In this document: one piece after another, positions 12,002-12,088 of the stretch | Layout of the letters: each line of letters starts with the position of its first letter | Position numbering within the stretch: the stretch's first letter is position 1 | Assembly: GCA_900539665.1 (NCBI GenBank) | Contig: UQCV01000071.1 | Span: 1-12,088 of the forward strand | Reading direction: 5' to 3' | Source: an uncultured Succinivibrionaceae bacterium | GTDB taxonomy: Bacteria > Pseudomonadota > Gammaproteobacteria > Enterobacterales > Succinivibrionaceae | Length of the DNA: 12,088 nt | Translations under genes and position numbers: made by a program | The notes under the pieces: generated by a model | The model's database searches: none | The model's input: only the letters and a program-made list of their open reading frames with translations | What the model was told of the DNA's origin: nothing

Positions 12002-12030
12002 ACCCCCACGTTAGGTGGGGGTTGTTATTT
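12002..12030 (+). terminator. GC-rich terminator-like hairpin
   Basis: ACCCCCAC (12002-12009) pairs perfectly with GTGGGGGT (12015-12022) around a 5-nt loop. TGTTATTTT follows on the + strand. On the - strand the arm is followed by AAAACC, so the + direction fits better. Nevertheless it lies 12 bp after the stop of the possible - strand gene and could block transcription from that side by its stem alone. Confidence 0.5.
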
Positions 12031-12034
12031 TGGG

Positions 12035-12088
12035 TTAGATTGGTTCTATAATTTCCATTAGTTCATCTACTGAATTTATTTCGTCCAA
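12035..12088 (-). CDS. Possible C-terminal end of a convergent gene, partial
   Basis: Reading the - strand inward from the window edge gives 17 codons, LDEINSVDELMEIIEPI, and a TAA at 12035-12037. The piece is acidic and helix-like, and the codons are ordinary. The terminator cluster between it and fabF fits a convergent gene pair. It is too short for family recognition, and the frame could be open by chance. Confidence 0.4.
   Translation of the reverse strand: MDEINSVDELMEIIEPI

Noticed and set aside
11867..12061. 64-codon + strand frame after fabF
   Set aside because: It runs straight through the terminator hairpins, has no ribosome binding site, and its residues are what the A/T-rich and G/C-rich hairpin arms encode.

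Overview
The window looks like chromosomal DNA of an AT-rich gammaproteobacterium. The proteins resemble their E. coli counterparts along their whole length: a PykA-type pyruvate kinase, RluC, YceD, a zinc-free L32, and FabH/FabD/FabG/AcpP/FabF. The order rluC ... yceD-rpmF-plsX-fabH-fabD-fabG-acpP-fabF is the classical gammaproteobacterial fatty acid cluster. The AT-richness and some loss of neighbours (no maf, no pabC or mltG in place) would suit an anaerobic host-associated lineage such as Succinivibrionaceae. That placement is inference.

Left part (1-1377). The first 80 bases look like the right end of an IS200/IS605-type element whose tnpB would lie left of the window. There are two stem-loops, then the typical GTAGTTCAC terminus, as in the 3' end of an omega RNA. 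A YciA-like acyl-CoA thioesterase follows on the + strand with its own terminator. A long-chain flavodoxin of FldB type is on the - strand.

Middle (1378-5517). A divergent gap of about 0.5 kb separates the flavodoxin gene from pykA. A strong intrinsic terminator follows pykA, then rluC (23S rRNA pseudouridine synthase) and a HAD phosphatase occupying the place where E. coli has maf/yceF.

Right part (5518-11804). This is the ribosome/lipid cluster: yceD, rpmF, plsX, fabH, fabD, fabG, acpP, fabF. PlsX makes acyl-phosphate for phospholipid synthesis. FabD loads malonyl groups on AcpP, FabH starts chains, FabF elongates and FabG reduces. A near-consensus promoter lies only a few bases ahead of the yceD start codon, so that mRNA may be almost leaderless. 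Further regulatory-looking DNA lies ahead of fabG (period-11 repeats and a dyad), ahead of acpP (a long imperfect dyad and a TATAAT box), between acpP and fabF (an intrinsic terminator), and inside the start of plsX (a perfect 10-bp hairpin).

Right edge (11805-12088). A cluster of terminator-like hairpins is followed by what may be the last 17 codons of a convergent - strand gene.

I see no CRISPR array, tRNA, rRNA or complete mobile element. The protein-coding content is ordinary core metabolism. The more unusual signals are the IS200/IS605 end and the non-coding structures in the fab cluster.
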